Below the pieces are notes generated by a model. That model did not search any database, was not told where the DNA came from, and worked only from the letters and a program-made list of their open reading frames with translations. This document shows positions 31,109 through 43,042 of a stretch of 64,000 bases of DNA, one piece after another. Each line of letters starts with the position of its first letter. The first letter of the stretch is position 1. A program made the position numbers and the translations under genes. Source of the stretch: Pyricularia pennisetigena (taxonomy: Eukaryota > Ascomycota > Sordariomycetes > Magnaporthales > Pyriculariaceae); NCBI RefSeq assembly GCF_004337985.1, contig NW_021940924.1:186001-250000 (forward strand), given 5' to 3'.

Positions 31109-32482
31109 ATGCCCAGGCTGAAGGACCATCCACCTGCGAGCAGGAAATCACAAAGGTTGATTTCGAACAAGACGGAGCAAACAGATCGCTCCACCGACGA
31201 CCCGACCCGACCAGAGAGTGAAACCGATTTCACGCCAAACACCGATTCCACCCTCGAAGACGAAATCGAAGTTGATTCCCTTTCGAACACCGCGTGGCCT
31301 AGCATAGAAACGCCCGAGGAGAATTTAGACGAATTCGAGTTTGCAGAAGCAAGGCATACAACGCCGGAAGCAAACCCCAATATGATGGCAGACGGAAATG
31401 ACCTAGCCAGCGAGATCGCTAGGCTACAGGCAGTTATCACACGCCTGCAAACCGAACGACAGAACAACCAACCGGAAGCCCGACAAGCCACACCCGAAAA
31501 TAGCGCCTTTGGAGGCACCAGGTTCGAACCGACCGGCCTAGCCAGCAGGAAAGCATTTAAGCCGTACGGCCATAGCCAAGAAGCAGCCAACCCGCACTAC
31601 AGTGAAAGAGCCAAAAGTAGAGGATCAGATCCAGGTACATTTTCCGGCAGTTCAACCACTTTTGACCGTTGGATTACGAAACTAGCAGATTATTTCGAAG
31701 AGGACAACACAACCTTCCGAACTGAACGAAGCCGCATGGCAAAACTGTTCAGCCTGTTGGACGACCGACCAGCAACGATGCTGGAGACCAGATACAATTC
31801 AGAGACCCAACCGTATTCATGCGTAGCAGAGATGATCCAGGTTTTGGCCACGGTGTACCATAACAGTAATCAAGCGTCCGAAGCATGGGAAAAGCTATCA
31901 AAAATGTATTTTGAATGCAGACCGGGCAATGACGTTTACAGTTTCATTGCGGAGGTGAATGCTCTTGCCGATAAAATTGGAGTACCAGCAGGAGAACGCA
32001 AAACTACGCTGTGGCAACATATCCCGGCAGACCTCGATCACCGGCTGTTACGAGACAGCAAGGACCCCAGAATATCTTATGAAGAATTCGCAAATTTGGT
32101 GGCCGATGCAGCTCACAGCACTCAGCGAGCGTATCGGGAACGAGAGGAGCGAAGACAGAAAATTCGCGGTAATGACAGAAAAGAAAGATCCCCCTACAGC
32201 CCAGACAAAAACGGGAAAAGCAATCGAGGACGCTATTACGAATCCAGAAACCCGAGCAAAGGAGAAACAAGCGACATGGCACCCAAAACAACAGAAGCCA
32301 CAGGACGAGGTTTGACAAAACCTGAAAAAATGGCTCATTGGGAAGCCAACACTTGCTTCGCGTGCGGGAAAGAAGGACACAAATCATTTGAATGCCCCAA
32401 TAAAACGAAAGCAGTCAGGGCCTTGGATTTTGAGGACAACCACAGCATTAGTGACGAGCAAAAGCGATCGGGAAAAGAGTGA
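31109..32482 (+). CDS. Gag of family D gypsy element
   Basis: 457 residues from the first ATG of the frame. Acidic, low-complexity N-terminus; a capsid-like helical middle (FDRWITKLADYFEEDNTTFR onwards); a CCHC zinc knuckle near the end (CFACGKEGHKSFEC). It would assemble the virus-like particle and bind element RNA. The stop (32480-32482) is preceded by a GGGAAAA slippery sequence that places pol in the -1 frame. Confidence 0.9.
   Translation: MPRLKDHPPASRKSQRLISNKTEQTDRSTDDPTRPESETDFTPNTDSTLEDEIEVDSLSNTAWPSIETPEENLDEFEFAEARHTTPEANPNMMADGNDLASEIARLQAVITRLQTERQNNQPEARQATPENSAFGGTRFEPTGLASRKAFKPYGHSQEAANPHYSERAKSRGSDPGTFSGSSTTFDRWITKLADYFEEDNTTFRTERSRMAKLFSLLDDRPATMLETRYNSETQPYSCVAEMIQVLATVYHNSNQASEAWEKLSKMYFECRPGNDVYSFIAEVNALADKIGVPAGERKTTLWQHIPADLDHRLLRDSKDPRISYEEFANLVADAAHSTQRAYREREERRQKIRGNDRKERSPYSPDKNGKSNRGRYYESRNPSKGETSDMAPKTTEATGRGLTKPEKMAHWEANTCFACGKEGHKSFECPNKTKAVRALDFEDNHSISDEQKRSGKE
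32470..32476 (+). promoter_or_regulatory. Putative -1 frameshift heptamer (gag to pol)
   Basis: G GGA AAA in the gag frame fits the X XXY YYZ rule and lies one codon before the gag stop. The pol frame is -1 relative to gag and is open from 32455. Confidence 0.55.
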
Positions 32483-35400
32483 GACCGCCGCAAGCCTCCT
32501 CGGTGGTCCAGATGTCTACGATAGCTCAGATTGGTAGTAACCCACGACCTAAATCTTTCATCATTCGAACTCAGATACAGGTTAATGGCGTAGCACTATC
32601 AGTTAAAGCTCTTTGTGACACCGGAGCTGACATTTCTCTTTTGATCAGCCCAGCAATCGCTAAACAAGCCGCAGAACGGCTGGGAGCCCGGCTTCAAAGG
32701 TTAAAAACCCCGCTACTTTTGTCGGACTACCGCAAACAGGACGCAGGACGCATTACGCACAAACTAAAAGCGACCTTGGAAATCGATGGACGCCGGTTCA
32801 GCAACCAAATGTTTTACGTGACGGAAAGTGGACATGATATGTTTATTGGGCAGGATTGGCTAGTTGAACAGGATGTTTGGATCCACCCGAAAACGCAAAC
32901 GTTCGCATGGCCTGAAACGACACCATCGTTGGCAAAATTCTCGCCAGCCATCAGACTTCCGAACATGTTGGACAAACCCGATCCGGCTGCGCAAGCCGAT
33001 GCAGAGCGGCGCGACCGAGCATTCGAACAGGAAACCAAAAGGGTGCAAATACTTCGACGACCGTGGCGCCAAACAACCTCTTTAGAACCCAGACCGACCC
33101 CGGTTGTTTTGAGTGAGGACCAAACCGTTGTAAATATAGCCGCCCTTCAACACAAGCTGGACACCGACCCCCGACAAAAGCGATGGAAATCGTGCCCATT
33201 ACCCACGCAGCCCATCACGTTAGAAATTGGACCCGAAAAACCCGCCATCAGCCTATCTGCCGTCGGCCGTTCGTACCAATGGAAAACCAACAAGGGAGAA
33301 CCGATCCCGTTCCCGGAAAATGAAGACCCCGACCATGTCGAACTGGTCCGAAGCAAACTGCCATCCCGACTCGCTCACCTGGAGGGATTCTTTTCGAAAG
33401 CAGCTTCCACCAACCTGCCTCCACATCGCCCAGGGCACGATGTAATTTTGGAGCTAGACAAGCCGAAAACAGGATCGCCTCCGACGTACAGGACACCTGT
33501 GGAATTCCTGCCGCTCGAAAAGGGAAACAGTCGACGAGCTGCTGCGCATTGGGTTTATCGAACCCTGTATGCAGGCCGACCCGGCGCCTGTCCTGTTCGT
33601 ACCTAAACCACACTCCAAAGAACGCCGTTTTTGCACCGACTACCGATGGATCAACCAGTTTTTGAAAGATCGATTCGTACCAGCCCCGGATGTCAACGGA
33701 ACTATTTTTAATTGTCGCAATGCAAAGAGGTTTACAAAAATCGACATTATTCGAGCTTTCAACCGGTTACGTATGGCGGTTGGCTCAGAGTACCTCACTG
33801 CTTTTCGCACCCGACAGGGCACCTTTCAATGGAAGGTGCTTCCCTTTGGGCTAAAGGTCGGCCCAGCTTGGTGGCAATCTTTTATCAACGCTCAGCTGAA
33901 TGAACTTTTGGACTTGTTCGCCAGCGCATACGCCGACGATGTTTTGGTTTATTCCGACGGAAACGAAGAAGAACATTGGGACCAAGTAGAAGAGGTTATT
34001 TACCGATTAAGCCGGGTCGACCTCCAGGGAGATATTAAAAAGTCTCGATTCAACGTTACCACGGTCGATTATCTTGGCATCGTTATGGACGCAGGTCTGG
34101 GCATCCGTATCGATCCAGACAAACTGCAGGCAATTAGCGATTGGAAGTTCGAAGACCTCACGTCCAAAACAGCCGTGCGTTCCTTTTTGGGATTGTGCAA
34201 TTACATTCGAATGTTTTGCCACCATGCCAGCAGCGTCGCTGAGCCGTTGAACCGACTGTTGAAGAAAGACGCCAAATTCGCTATGGGCCCCGAACAGAGG
34301 CGAGCATTTGAGGAAATGAAACGTTTAGCCTGCGATGCACCGGTTATGGCATTTTTCACCCCAGGCCGACCGACCAAGGTAGAAACCGACGCCTCACGCA
34401 ACGCGACCGGCGGAGCAATCTGGCAACAGCAACCGGGTGGAGAATGGAAACCTGTGGGATATTTCTCAAAAACGATGACCCCAGCAGAACGCGCATACCC
34501 GATCCAAGACCGAGAGCTGCTGGCAGTGGTTCAAACGCTGGAACATTACGAACCAGAATTATTGGGGACAAGCTTTTTCGTGGTTACAGACCACCAAGCT
34601 TTAGTTTACTATTCCACAAAACGACTCCTTTCGACTCGACAGGTGCGTTGGGCAGATTTCCTGGCCAATTTCAACATTACGTTTCAGTACCGCCGCGGCA
34701 AAGACAACATAGCCGCCGATGCCCTGTCCCGCAAGACGGCAGACCTTCCAACAGTTAAAGCTCGGGAAAAAGAAGAACGAACAATAACTTTAATCCCACC
34801 TGAAAAAATCACACCTACGGTGGCCGCCGTCAGCACTGCCGACCCAAACGCCCACGTGGTGAGCGGCGCAGATTTGGTAGACCTAATACGACAAGAGAAC
34901 GAAAAGCAAAAGCTAGGCCAACACCAAGGAAAACTAGTAGTCCCGGAAACGACTGTAGACGGACAGATCTTTTTGAGGACCGCTCTGATCCGTGAAGCTC
35001 ACGAGCCCAAAATATTCGCCCACGCAGGACAGAACAAGACGATACAAATGATTAAAAGACAGTATTTTTGGGAGGGCATGAGTCAAACCATTCGGAAATA
35101 CATTAAAAACTGTCACGACTGCGAGCGAAATAAAGGCAGACACGACAAGACCCCGGGCCTATTACATCCGCTACCGATACCGAATTACGTTTGGGAACAT
35201 GTAGCAGTTGACGGAAAGGACATGCCCAAAGACAAGTTCGGATACGACTACGTGTGGGTGTTTGTTTGCAAGTTCAGTCGCCTGATAGCCACCATCCCAG
35301 GACAGAAGACCGACACAGCAGAAATCCTGGCCTCCCGATATTACCGATACCTATACCGTTTCCTAGGACTACCTTTCGTTTGGATTAGCGACAACGCCGG

Positions 35401-36394
35401 GCCGTTCATCTCCGAATTCATGGCAACGATAAATGAACTCACGGGTACTAAACACCGACACGGCAGCGCCCTGCACCCTCAAACACAAGGTGCCGTAGAG
35501 ATAACCAACCAGGAACTGGACCAAAAGCTGCGGTTTTATATCGACAAATACCAGACCAGTTGGAGCGTACATTTGCCTGCTTTGGATTTTGCCCACAACG
35601 CCGCGTGGCATTCCAGCCTTGGTATGTGCCCGTTAAAGGTAGTGCTCGGGACCGAACCCCGAAACCCGCTGTCCACCGACCTGCCAACCACGACCGTTGA
35701 TTCAGACCAGAAACGAAAAGCGCTGCAGATCGTCCGCCAGACTAAAGAAGTCCAAGAGTTGGCTCGCCAAAACGCGCTAAAAACGCAGGCGAGGCAGGAA
35801 GAACAAGCCAACAAAAAGCGGCGACCAGTAGATTTTGGCGTTAACGACTATGTTTTCGTCAAGAAAAAAGGGTTTCCGACGACCGCACCGACGACCAGAC
35901 TGGATTCACAGTGGACCGGACCATGGCAGATTCTAGAAGAACGAGGATATAGCTATATTTTGGACGTACCTGAATCGTTTAAAGGAAAAAACTTGTTCCA
36001 CGCAGACCGCCTCCGCAAAGCCGCAATGGACCCATTACCACAACAGAAAAGAGAGCCGCCTCCGCCAGAAGAGATCAACGGAGAACCAGAGTTTGTGGTC
36101 GATAAAGTTCTAGCGTCCCGATTATTTGGCCGGAGTAAGACATTGCAATACCAGGTCGCATGGCAAGGATGTGATCCAGACGACACGTGGTACCCGGCTG
36201 AAAACTTCAAGAATTCAGCGACAGCCCTTGACGACTTCCACAAGAAGTACAAAGATGCCGCAGGACCGCCGAAGCGATTGGCAATCTGGATAAAAGCCGC
36301 TGCCGAGGATAAGTTGGACGAACCGAATCAGGAGGATAATGTGGCAGAGCATGGAGATTTGAACGGTAAAAGGAAAAAGCGACGACATGGTTAA
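32479..36394 (+). pseudogene. Pol of family D: protease-RT-RNaseH-integrase-chromodomain, one-base frameshift
   Basis: Order: aspartic protease (LCDTGADISLL), reverse transcriptase (YADDVLVYSD), RNase H (VTDHQALVYYSTKRLL), integrase finger (HEPKIFAHAGQ...CHDCERNK), integrase core (VDGKD, SDNAGPF, VEITNQELDQ) and chromodomain (QYQVAWQGCDPDDTWYPAE). Protease is read in one frame to 33606 and the rest in another from before 33569; the shift is explained by GGG instead of GG at 33522-33524. Apart from this base the roughly 1,300-codon reading is open. The extra base may be a real lesion or a sequencing error. Confidence 0.85.
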
Positions 36395-36452
36395 CTTGAC
36401 AAAAGCCTCGCATGATCTCCTGCGTCGACATACGAGGTTTGGAAGGGGGTAG

Positions 36453-36645
36453 TGTGACATTTGGACCATAAGATCACCAGACCCTAACCCTGACCCCTGA
36501 CCAACGACCCACCAGGGTGATACCTTTATTTACGTCGCGTCAAGCTCAGAACTTTGTTTGTTTCCTTTCTTTTGCTCAGAGTAGAATCTTCGTCGATAGA
36601 CGCCAATAGACTAGCTTCCGTGCTATGCTTACCCTGGCCGTGACA
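36453..36645 (+). mobile_element. 3' LTR of family D element
   Basis: 193 bp, about 4% different from the 5' LTR, with more T/A at the variable sites. Confidence 0.9.
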
Positions 36646-37118
36646 TAAAGGGTTTTCTTTCATGTGACAAACGTTTTGATCGTAGCGTATTTTGGAACGG
36701 AAAAACTAAAAATACATATAGTTATTTAAAACACGCTTAAAAGATTAAGCAAGATTTCCATATTTGCATAATTAATTTATTAACTAACGTTACGTTATAA
36801 CTACGCATAATCCACATATATAAGTGTAAAAGCTTATATAATTAAATTAAAATAAACTTGAAGCTATATATATACAGCTATTTATAGTAGTTACCTGGAT
36901 AAAAGAAGAAGCGAAAAAATAATATGCCAAAGGTTATAATGGAAAATAAATAAATAAAGGTGCGTTAAGTTACTTTGAAAAGAAAATAATCAATTTAGTT
37001 TATCGATTTCAAAGCTTTTTTAAAACCAATATTCATTCGCAAACTTTGCTCTGCTTTCGTTTTTACCCTCTCTTTACCATTCAAAATTTCTTACCCCCGC
37101 TATGATATTTATAGCAAG
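36646..37118. other. AT-rich intergenic, upstream of a secreted-protein gene
   Basis: No other gene. The last 30 bases before 37119 contain TATGATATTTATAG. Confidence 0.5.
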
Positions 37119-37400
37119 ATGAAAACTTCCATCGTTTTTACCCTTTTTGCAACGGTTAGCGCCGTTACCGCCATTCCGCACGCCGCTAAAATTATCGACG
37201 GTTACCCTATTAAACGGGAAAAGACGAGCGATTCCGGCGAACATCAGCTCCATCGACGAATAGCCGGAGCAGCTGCGCATGCAGCTTGTATGCAGAATTG
37301 CTACGCAGAATGGGGTTTTCTATACGTTAATGATCCTGAAGGGCTTGAGGCCCACTGTATAATCTGGTGTTCGCCTGAGTTAAATGCTGCACACCGGTGA
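37119..37400 (+). CDS. Small secreted four-cysteine protein (Cx3C-x18-Cx3C)
   Basis: 93 residues, one exon. Signal peptide (MKTSIVFTLFATVSAVTA), a propeptide-like stretch with KR at 32-33 and HRR at 45-47, then Cys at 57, 61, 80 and 84. The array C-x3-C-x18-C-x3-C and the EG just before the third cysteine resemble the spliced gene at 15226-15611. This suggests one structural family, possibly an alpha-hairpin held by two disulfides and released by Kex2-type cleavage. Isolated between two family D LTRs. Function unknown; a candidate effector by size, secretion and setting. Confidence 0.65.
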   Translation: MKTSIVFTLFATVSAVTAIPHAAKIIDGYPIKREKTSDSGEHQLHRRIAGAAAHAACMQNCYAEWGFLYVNDPEGLEAHCIIWCSPELNAAHR

Positions 37401-37689
37401 AAGGTATTTATCGCATATTGGGTTAAGGTTTTAACGCTTGTAATTATACGTACAATTGACGTATTCTACTTGTAACGAGTGTATAAACTTATATCGGCGG
37501 CAGCCAAGGCCCAGCCTGGCGCCCGGATCTGGATTTGTGTGGACAGCACCTCGGTTATTTGGGCTACTAGCTATAAGCCATTGCAGTCTCAAATGCATTC
37601 GACATTTCCCTTTTTCTTTCGTTCATAGACGAAGCTTCAAAATTGGCAAAGGGAGTAGTGGCGCTGAATCTCAAAAACCTATTGCCAGG
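37401..37689. other. Intergenic
   Basis: Short frames only; nothing recognised. Confidence 0.5.
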
Positions 37690-37882
37690 TGTGACATTTG
37701 GAACATGAGATCACCAGACCCTAACCCTGACCCCTGACCAACGACCCACCAGGGTGATACCTTTATCTACGTCGCGTCAAGCTCAGAACTTTGTTTGTTT
37801 CCTTTCTTCTCCTCAGAGTAGAATCTTCGTCGATAGGTGCCAATAGACTAGCCTTTATACTATACTAACCCTGGCCGTGACA
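37690..37882 (+). mobile_element. Solo LTR, gypsy family D
   Basis: 193 bp, TGTGACATTT...GGCCGTGACA; flanks CCAGG and CTATC differ. Confidence 0.85.
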
Positions 37883-38617
37883 CTATCTAACTTCAATTAT
37901 TTATCTCGCGGTATAAAAGCACAGTAAGCCTGCGTAACCTTCGTCTGCCAACACATTGGCGCTAATCCTTTGCAAGGATCTGCAGTAAGTGGATGAATGC
38001 CTGAAGGACTCCCGGAAATGGCATGAGCGTACCCACTATCTGCGTTGCATTCAACCCCTTAGTCACTTGGTGGTATGGCTAGTCACCGCCACATCCCATT
38101 ACAGGCAGGTCTAGGGTGCGATGACTTGATGGCTAGCCAAGGGCTACGATAAGGCCCGTCTAGGCCAGCTTACTGATCCCAGTAACCAGTCGGAAAAGCG
38201 TTCCTACTCGGCCTCCCAAGACTCACATTTTGTGCACGGGGCGTGCGTTAAAGGCACCAGGGCCAAAAAATACGTAGAAAGCTCCCTGGTATGCGGGGCT
38301 TTTGAACAGGTGCTGGCCGAGGCCAAGCTGAGGGGGGTATCGCCACTGACCGTGACCAGTTGCCCTCCGGCTAGGTAAGATGGTGCAATCAAAACAAAGC
38401 ATTATTTACCTTCACCTTCACGCCTGGGAAAATAGTCAAAGACTAGCGGACAGTGTGCGAGCGTTGATACTGAGGAAATTCCACGAGTACCTAACCTTAC
38501 TGGTATGCCACACACGCCTGGCCATCATTCCGCGCGCCCTGGCCCCAGCCCCAGGTCCAGGTGGGGCCCACCTCCTGATAAGGAAACAGCGAGCAGCGGC
38601 TTTTAGTCCCCCAGCCC
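37883..38617. other. Intergenic, moderately GC-rich, no gene seen
   Basis: Contains no convincing frame. It could be non-coding repeat sequence; no family assigned. Confidence 0.45.
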
Positions 38618-39320
38618 AGTAGTAGTAGTAGTAGTATTAGTTAACGCCGGGCTCGGCCCGGCTTGTTAGCCGGCCGTTAGCAACCTCCCGAGGGGTATCT
38701 CGGCGCGCGTTCTATCTTCTTTATTTACACAGGGGGAAAATAAGGAGGGCAGAGGCGGATCGGGCCTGACCGGGTTCGGGCCCGGTCCTGCTTAGGGGGT
38801 TAATTCACTGACGCGACCCCGTGCCTAAGGTGCACGGAGGGTTCGTCTGACGGTTTGTGCCGTGAAATGTGGGTGAAAAGGCAGTAAATCTATTCCTTGT
38901 CAAAGTTCGAGTCGTTTACGATCGGTGTCCTTAAGCGTAAAATGCGTTCGTGGCGCGCGGGGCGCTGGCGGGCCGCTCTGGGGCGGGCGCTAAAATAATT
39001 GGTGGTTATCGAAAACGCCTCAAAGCTTTTCGGTTGCCCGAGGCTTGTCTGGAAGAATTTGCGGCGTTGGGCGCGGTTTGGCGGCCCGACCGGCCGCTCG
39101 TTATCAAACCACGGCCAGTTTTTCCACACCGCCCGCGAAAAGCGGCAGTGCACCGGGTGTTTAGGGGAGGTCCGCTTCCAGCACCAGGCACACGAGGTAT
39201 TTGCATCCTGGTGGTTGAAACGGTTATAGTAGGCTTTGAAATCGCCGTGGCCGGTCCTCATGGCCAAATAATGGCCCAGTAGGGGTCTTGGCAAACGCAG
39301 TTCCTCGCCTTGCATTTCCT
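38618..39320 (-). mobile_element. 5'-truncated LINE, 3' end with trinucleotide tail
   Basis: The minus strand encodes the last 141 residues of a Tad/MGL-type ORF2 (stop at 38890): RPLLGHYLAMRTGHGDFKAY followed by a zinc motif CAWCWKRTSPKHPVHC. A 3'UTR of about 250 bp follows and ends in a (TAC)n-type tail (GTA/AGT repeats at 38618-38637 on the plus strand). Endonuclease, RT and most of RNase H are missing, the usual outcome of incomplete target-primed reverse transcription. Confidence 0.7.
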
Positions 39321-40336
39321 ACAGTAAACTATAGTCACAGGGTTGGACCAGACCCTTTAACGGACAGGCCAGCTAGAGCCCTCCTAGTCGCTGGATACCC
39401 AGCCTGCCACGTAAATATAAAGTTTGCACCTTAAACCTACCGCATCCACAAAAAGGTCTTTTGGTAAACCGACGCGCGCATCCGTCCTCTCCGGCTAAAA
39501 TAACGTCTTTTCCGCCTAATATGCCGACGATATCATCTGCCCCGGTATACGTCCCTAATGCGAATAGAAAGCTTCGAAAAGCCGGCGACACCCCGTACAT
39601 GTCCATCCACAATTTAATCCCCCGTTGGTTCCTGGGCTAGCCCAGCGCCACAATATGGACATAAATGCAATCGAATTTTTCCCGTCCTCCAGACCCGGCG
39701 CAGATTCCCAATGTAAATAAAAAGCATGGGGCGTTTCAATTATATTATTCCACCACGGCCCACCGTCCACGGGGTGTACCAAGGGTGCGAACCAAGGCCG
39801 TGCCCACGTTTCTTGCTTCCCGTTACCCAAAGCCGTTTCCAGCAATGGGCCGACCACGTCTTGCTGTCGGGACCCTTTGGAAATTGCCGCGCCGGTACAG
39901 TGTTTCCGGTCCACGTACAACTAACCAACCCCCGTAACGGCATTACCTCCTCGCTGCAGGCAATTCCAGAAGGTGTAAGGGGGTGAAAGGGTGCCCTGTC
40001 GATTCGAAGAACCGTCGGGTGGTTCTCAGCCTAATTTCCCTTTCTTTTAAACCGTATTGTTTAGCCTTCCGGGGAAGGACGCCTGCCTTTCCGGCTGGCA
40101 AAGTTTTTGTGCCACGCTGGCTCGCATCGCGAAATTGGGCCTTATCTTGTGCGCCTTTATGCGGGTGGCGCGCCGAGCCGCCGATCGGACTCTTCCTTCA
40201 CCGCGATCAGTGGAAAACTCGTCAAAGGGGAGATCTGTCGATTATACATGGGTGTTGCGAGGAAAGGCGTTCCGTGTAGTGACGGTGCTTAGGGCGACAG
40301 GTTGAAGAGTTTTTCGTGTGTGCGCGCCTGTTAGGG
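39321..40336 (-). other. Unassigned decayed coding-like sequence
   Basis: Overlapping minus-strand frames (39373-39612, 39555-39920, 39740-39943) are GC-rich and protein-like but shift frame repeatedly. They could be further LINE sequence or a lost gene; no motif decides this. Confidence 0.3.
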
Positions 40337-42338
40337 CTACAGGCGGAAGTCCCGCGCAAACGTTAACAGCATGGTCCGTGCGCCCATACTGAAAATTTTG
40401 TGTACGGGAGAGAGTTGCAACAGCTCGACATATCGACAGCTTTCTGACTCGAAAAGGTTGTGAAGGCGCCGATACTCTGCCTGAACTTTGGAAAGCTCGG
40501 CGATCTTCGCTGTGCGCTGCTTTGCAGCCTTGGACTCTATCTCGACCAGCATATTCTGGTAATGGGTCGATTGGCTGTAGAAGTGTACGGCAAAGGACTG
40601 GGTATCACCAAACGAGCTGAGAATACAAGGAAGCAACTGGTCGGCTGCCCTACACCGCCTTTCGAGGTATTTTTCTACCCTGTTCAATCTCGCCATTTGT
40701 TCACGGAAGGGCAGCAGGAAGGATTCGAACAGTCCTGCAGGAATGCAAGGGTCATATTGCCCCAGCAGTGGGATCTGACCTGTTGCTATTTTGTCGCAAA
40801 CAACCCAAAGTTCAATCAGGACCAGTACCATGATTGACCTTCCTTCGGAGTTTGTCTTGTAAACCGATGTAGCGATTCTCTCATAGGTTGTGATCAGGTT
40901 AGAGAGTTCGGAACACGACTTTTCACTTATCATGGCATGGCTTAGCCAGTCATCCAGGTGGTCGGAAACCCATGCTTCGACCTCTGCAAGACAGAAGGCC
41001 GTATAGCCATGAATATCGAAAGTCGACCATCCAGAGAGATCAGGCAATGAGCCTCTGCTCAAAGTTGACATGTACGCGGGCGGGCAGAAAGACGCTCTAT
41101 CCAGGCTCATAGTCCGGTCTGATATGGAATTGATAAATTCGTCAAGGTTCTTCAACCTGTGAACCGTGTCATTGACAAAATTGACCGACTCAAAACGACG
41201 TAGCTTATTGTCGGGGCTTTCGTTTGCAACAAAAGGACGCTGACGGTTGATTAACTCTCGAGCGGCGTCAGTCATTGCCTTGTCTGCGAATAAAATTACT
41301 CGTTCTTCCACTTCACCCTGGAAAGCAGCAAGTAGTTTGTGTTTACGTCGAACAACCTTGAACCTCATGATCTCGATCACGTCGCTAGACAGGTCTTGGT
41401 GAAAAAAACCGTCTATGAACAACGACGCAGTAAAAAATAGCATCAATGACTTGTAGAGGCATTTAGCCTGGGATGTCGACCCTGCTTCGTGGCCAAGAAG
41501 GAGTTGTAGGGAGACCCGGAGAAGCAGCCACACTGGCGATCGGCGCCAGGGCATGTAACTTTTGTGCCATATGATTTCATCACGTGTGTTCTTCCAGACT
41601 CCTTGCGAGATGTCATCAACATGCTTGGTGACAGGCCCCAAAAAGGCAGTCATGAATTCGGTTACGTACACCGGGTCGACGGTGTCACGTGTCTCCTCGT
41701 GTAGTTGTCCGGCCTTTTTGACCAGAGGACAAGTGTCGGGGCAGCTCTGGTGGCAAAGTTTGTGCAGAACCTTTGCAAAAGATTTCTGGAACTCCCGGTC
41801 ACGAAACGCTCCCAGCTCAATGGCCATGGCAGGCCCCGGAAAGTAGCGGCGAAGCCTACCAGGCGATTTTATGACAGCTGAGTTGAGTGGTGACAGCTCG
41901 AAGGACTCGACGTATACCGAGTCTTGATGTCTGCCGATTAGAACACCGGCGTTTTGAAAAACGACGTTGATACAAACTGCTTCTCCAGAGACTGCAGTGG
42001 CTCAGTTCTAGCGTTGGAATGGACCTTCAAGCGACAATAAAGAACCTGATCTGCGTACCCTTTTCGCCGATCTCGTCGAGGACCTGCTCGAACTTATCAC
42101 AGTGTATATAACCATGCTCGTTCTGGGCTTGGGTCATGCGTCGAATCATTGAAGCTGCAGATCGCATCAACGCACGATTGCCAAATGTAACGTAGGTCGC
42201 AAACTTCTCGATGCACGCCATGATGTTCGACTGCAGTGCCTTGCTGTGGCTGGCTTCCCAATCATCTCCTTCAGGGAGCTTGGGGGGCAGGAAAACATGG
42301 TTCACCATGTAGGTAAAAGCCGTATTTGTGAGTAACAT
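40337..42338 (-). CDS. DUF6606/DUF3638-type protein, N-terminal part only
   Basis: Two exons, 42338-42059 and 41991-40337, intron 42058-41992 (GTACGC...GCAG), giving 644 residues. The start MLLTNTAFTYMVNHVFLPPKLPEGDD and the later text (ESFELSP...GRLRRYFPGPAMA, PWRRSPVWLLLRVSLQ) match the amino-terminal region of the very large DUF6606/DUF3638 proteins, whose C-terminal part is thought to be a protease/ubiquitin-related domain. Here a normal stop follows after about 640 residues, so the usual C-terminal two thirds is absent. A broken tandem copy lies just upstream at 43043-43608. Whether this short form is functional is unknown. Confidence 0.6.
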
Positions 42339-43042
42339 AATGAAAAAATATCGCAGTGTAAAAGCTTGAAAATACTTCGGGGTTGAAAGGTAGCAGAAAT
42401 AATAGCAGTACAAGTCTATTGACTGCCAGACGAAACTAGATTGACTACCGAAGCTTGGCAGCTTAGCATGACTTCCGTCAACTTTTATCGACAGTTGAAT
42501 AGTTGATTATCACATGTTTAGCAAACCCTCCGGTCATTCCTGGAAAAACCCCATAAGGGACACCAAGAAAATGTCTCTACTTGATATGCAGAAGATCAGC
42601 CTAAATTCAACAAACACACAAATAAGATCGAAACTTTTTTTTGTTGGGAAAACCCAAATTTCGTGCATGTGCTGCTAGGAGGTTATATTTTCGTTTCTGT
42701 ACAAAAGACGAGGGCGGAAACCGGCGCTTGTATGGAAGCTATCCTAGATATGATTTGCATCTAATTTCGTTGGGGCTTATGTACCAGGCAAAACTATCAC
42801 GTGGATGTACATTACCCAGCGCAGGACAATAGCCCGCGTACTTTTCCGGTGAAACCAACTCTGAGGTTTATCAGTACCCTAGCAACTTTTAGTTATATCC
42901 AGCTTCATCCTTCTTTTTCAACGCGTAGCTTTTTCACAATAAACAATAGGATTATCAAACCCGAAAGCGCAAATCATTCTTGAACTAAATGAGCTTCGAT
43001 CCAATACAAAAATATATCGGGACTTCGCTGATGGCTGAGATT
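42339..43042. other. Intergenic between tandem DUF6606-like copies
   Basis: No gene recognised. Confidence 0.5.

Larger units (their letters stand above)
30750..36645 (+). mobile_element. Near-intact Ty3/gypsy chromovirus-type element, family D
   Basis: 5,896 bp with 193-bp LTRs at both ends, gag, protease/RT/RNase H/integrase/chromodomain, a purine-rich tract (GGAAGGGGGTAG) before the 3' LTR and a self-complementary primer site after the 5' LTR. The LTRs differ at roughly eight positions, mostly transitions. Flanks ATTGT and TAAAG do not form a target duplication. Pol carries one base too many near 33522, so the copy is probably not autonomous. Confidence 0.9.

Noticed and set aside
37883..38617. 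SINE insertion
   Set aside because: No clear A and B boxes or tail; a tRNA-derived head could not be shown.
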